A stretch of DNA of 64,000 nt from Sporosarcina sp. FSL W7-1349 (GTDB lineage: Bacteria > Bacillota > Bacilli > Bacillales_A > Planococcaceae). The stretch spans positions 434,001 to 498,000 of the forward strand of contig NZ_JBBOOK010000001.1 of NCBI RefSeq assembly GCF_038003045.1. Reading direction: 5' to 3'. The position numbers were made by a program, and so were the translations under genes. The notes under the pieces were generated by a model, which was not told the DNA's origin, ran no database searches, and worked only from the letters and a program-made list of their open reading frames with translations. This document shows, one piece after another, positions 63,971-64,000 of this stretch. How positions within the stretch are numbered: the first letter of the stretch is position 1; each line of letters opens with the position of its first letter.

Positions 63971-64000
63971 TTGGTTACGAAATTTGCATCCTATATCGAT
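63971..64000 (+). CDS. Start of next gene, cut by window edge; possibly deoxyribose-phosphate aldolase
   Basis: TTG at 63971 follows GAGGAGG (about 63956-63962) with an 8-nt gap and reads MVTKFASYID before the window ends. FASYID resembles the N-terminus of deoxyribose-phosphate aldolase (DeoC), whose starts often read ...YIDHTLLKP. Ten codons are too few for a firm call. Confidence 0.35.
   Translation, partial: MVTKFASYID

Overview
The window is chromosomal core-genome DNA from an endospore-forming member of the Bacillota, order Bacillales. Gene order follows the Bacillus subtilis yrv/yrr/yqe region closely (spoVB-comN-secDF ... recJ-apt-relA-dtd ... hisS-aspS ... alaS ... yqe/com ... hrcA-grpE-dnaK-dnaJ). 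Four sporulation genes (spoVB, sigK, gpr, spoIIP), moderate G+C by eye, many TTG starts and the type of intergenic repeats suggest a Planococcaceae/Caryophanaceae lineage such as Sporosarcina. That genus-level guess is inference. I see no prophage, CRISPR array, transposase or tRNA gene.

Layout. 1-4.3 kb: 3' part of spoVB (-), comN, secDF and a LapA-domain protein. 4.4-10.1 kb: recJ, apt, relA and dtd (DNA repair, purine salvage, stringent response, D-aminoacyl-tRNA proofreading). 10.4-12.1 kb: a secreted four-SH3 amidase (-). 12.1-16.9 kb: T-box-controlled hisS-aspS, 6S RNA, tcdA. 16.9-22.1 kb: T-box-controlled proBA, a lipoprotein and cheV, sitting between tcdA and rarA, which are close neighbours in B. 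subtilis. 22.2-29.6 kb: rarA (-), then cymR, a cysteine desulfurase, mnmA, a TPR protein and recD2; the desulfurase plus mnmA form a sulfur-relay/tRNA-thiolation pair behind a cysteine regulator. 29.6-38.8 kb: T-box-controlled alaS, ireB, ruvX, a DUF1292 gene, mltG, trmR, udk, greA, a yrrS-like gene, mtnN. 38.8-39.8 kb: a 26-codon membrane ORF and uninterrupted sigK (-). 39.9-44.9 kb: tightly packed yqeG-yqeH-aroE-yhbY-nadD-yqeK-rsfS-yqeM (ribosome maturation, NAD and shikimate synthesis). 45.0-48.8 kb: comEA-comEB-comEC DNA uptake genes. 48.9-54.6 kb: yqzM (-), holA, rpsT (-), gpr, spoIIP, lepA. 54.7-63.9 kb: hemW and the CIRCE-controlled hrcA-grpE-dnaK-dnaJ-prmA-rsmE-mtaB series, then the first codons of another gene.

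Regulation visible in the sequence: three T-box attenuators (hisS, proB, alaS), 6S RNA with its promoter, one perfect CIRCE operator, several sigma-A promoters, a candidate sigma-G promoter before gpr, and about twenty intrinsic terminators.

The least explained material is intergenic. (1) A dispersed element of about 300 bp occurs as two 301-bp copies, one 199-bp deleted copy and a fragment; its copies show compensatory base changes in predicted stems. (2) Two tandem arrays of 20-21-bp units lie 6 kb apart and share a unit core. (3) A hairpin-rich segment follows the hisS attenuator. (4) There are two very small ORFs with strong ribosome binding sites. I see no undescribed multi-gene system; the element family with covarying stems is the best candidate for something new. 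Comparisons with B. subtilis are from memory.
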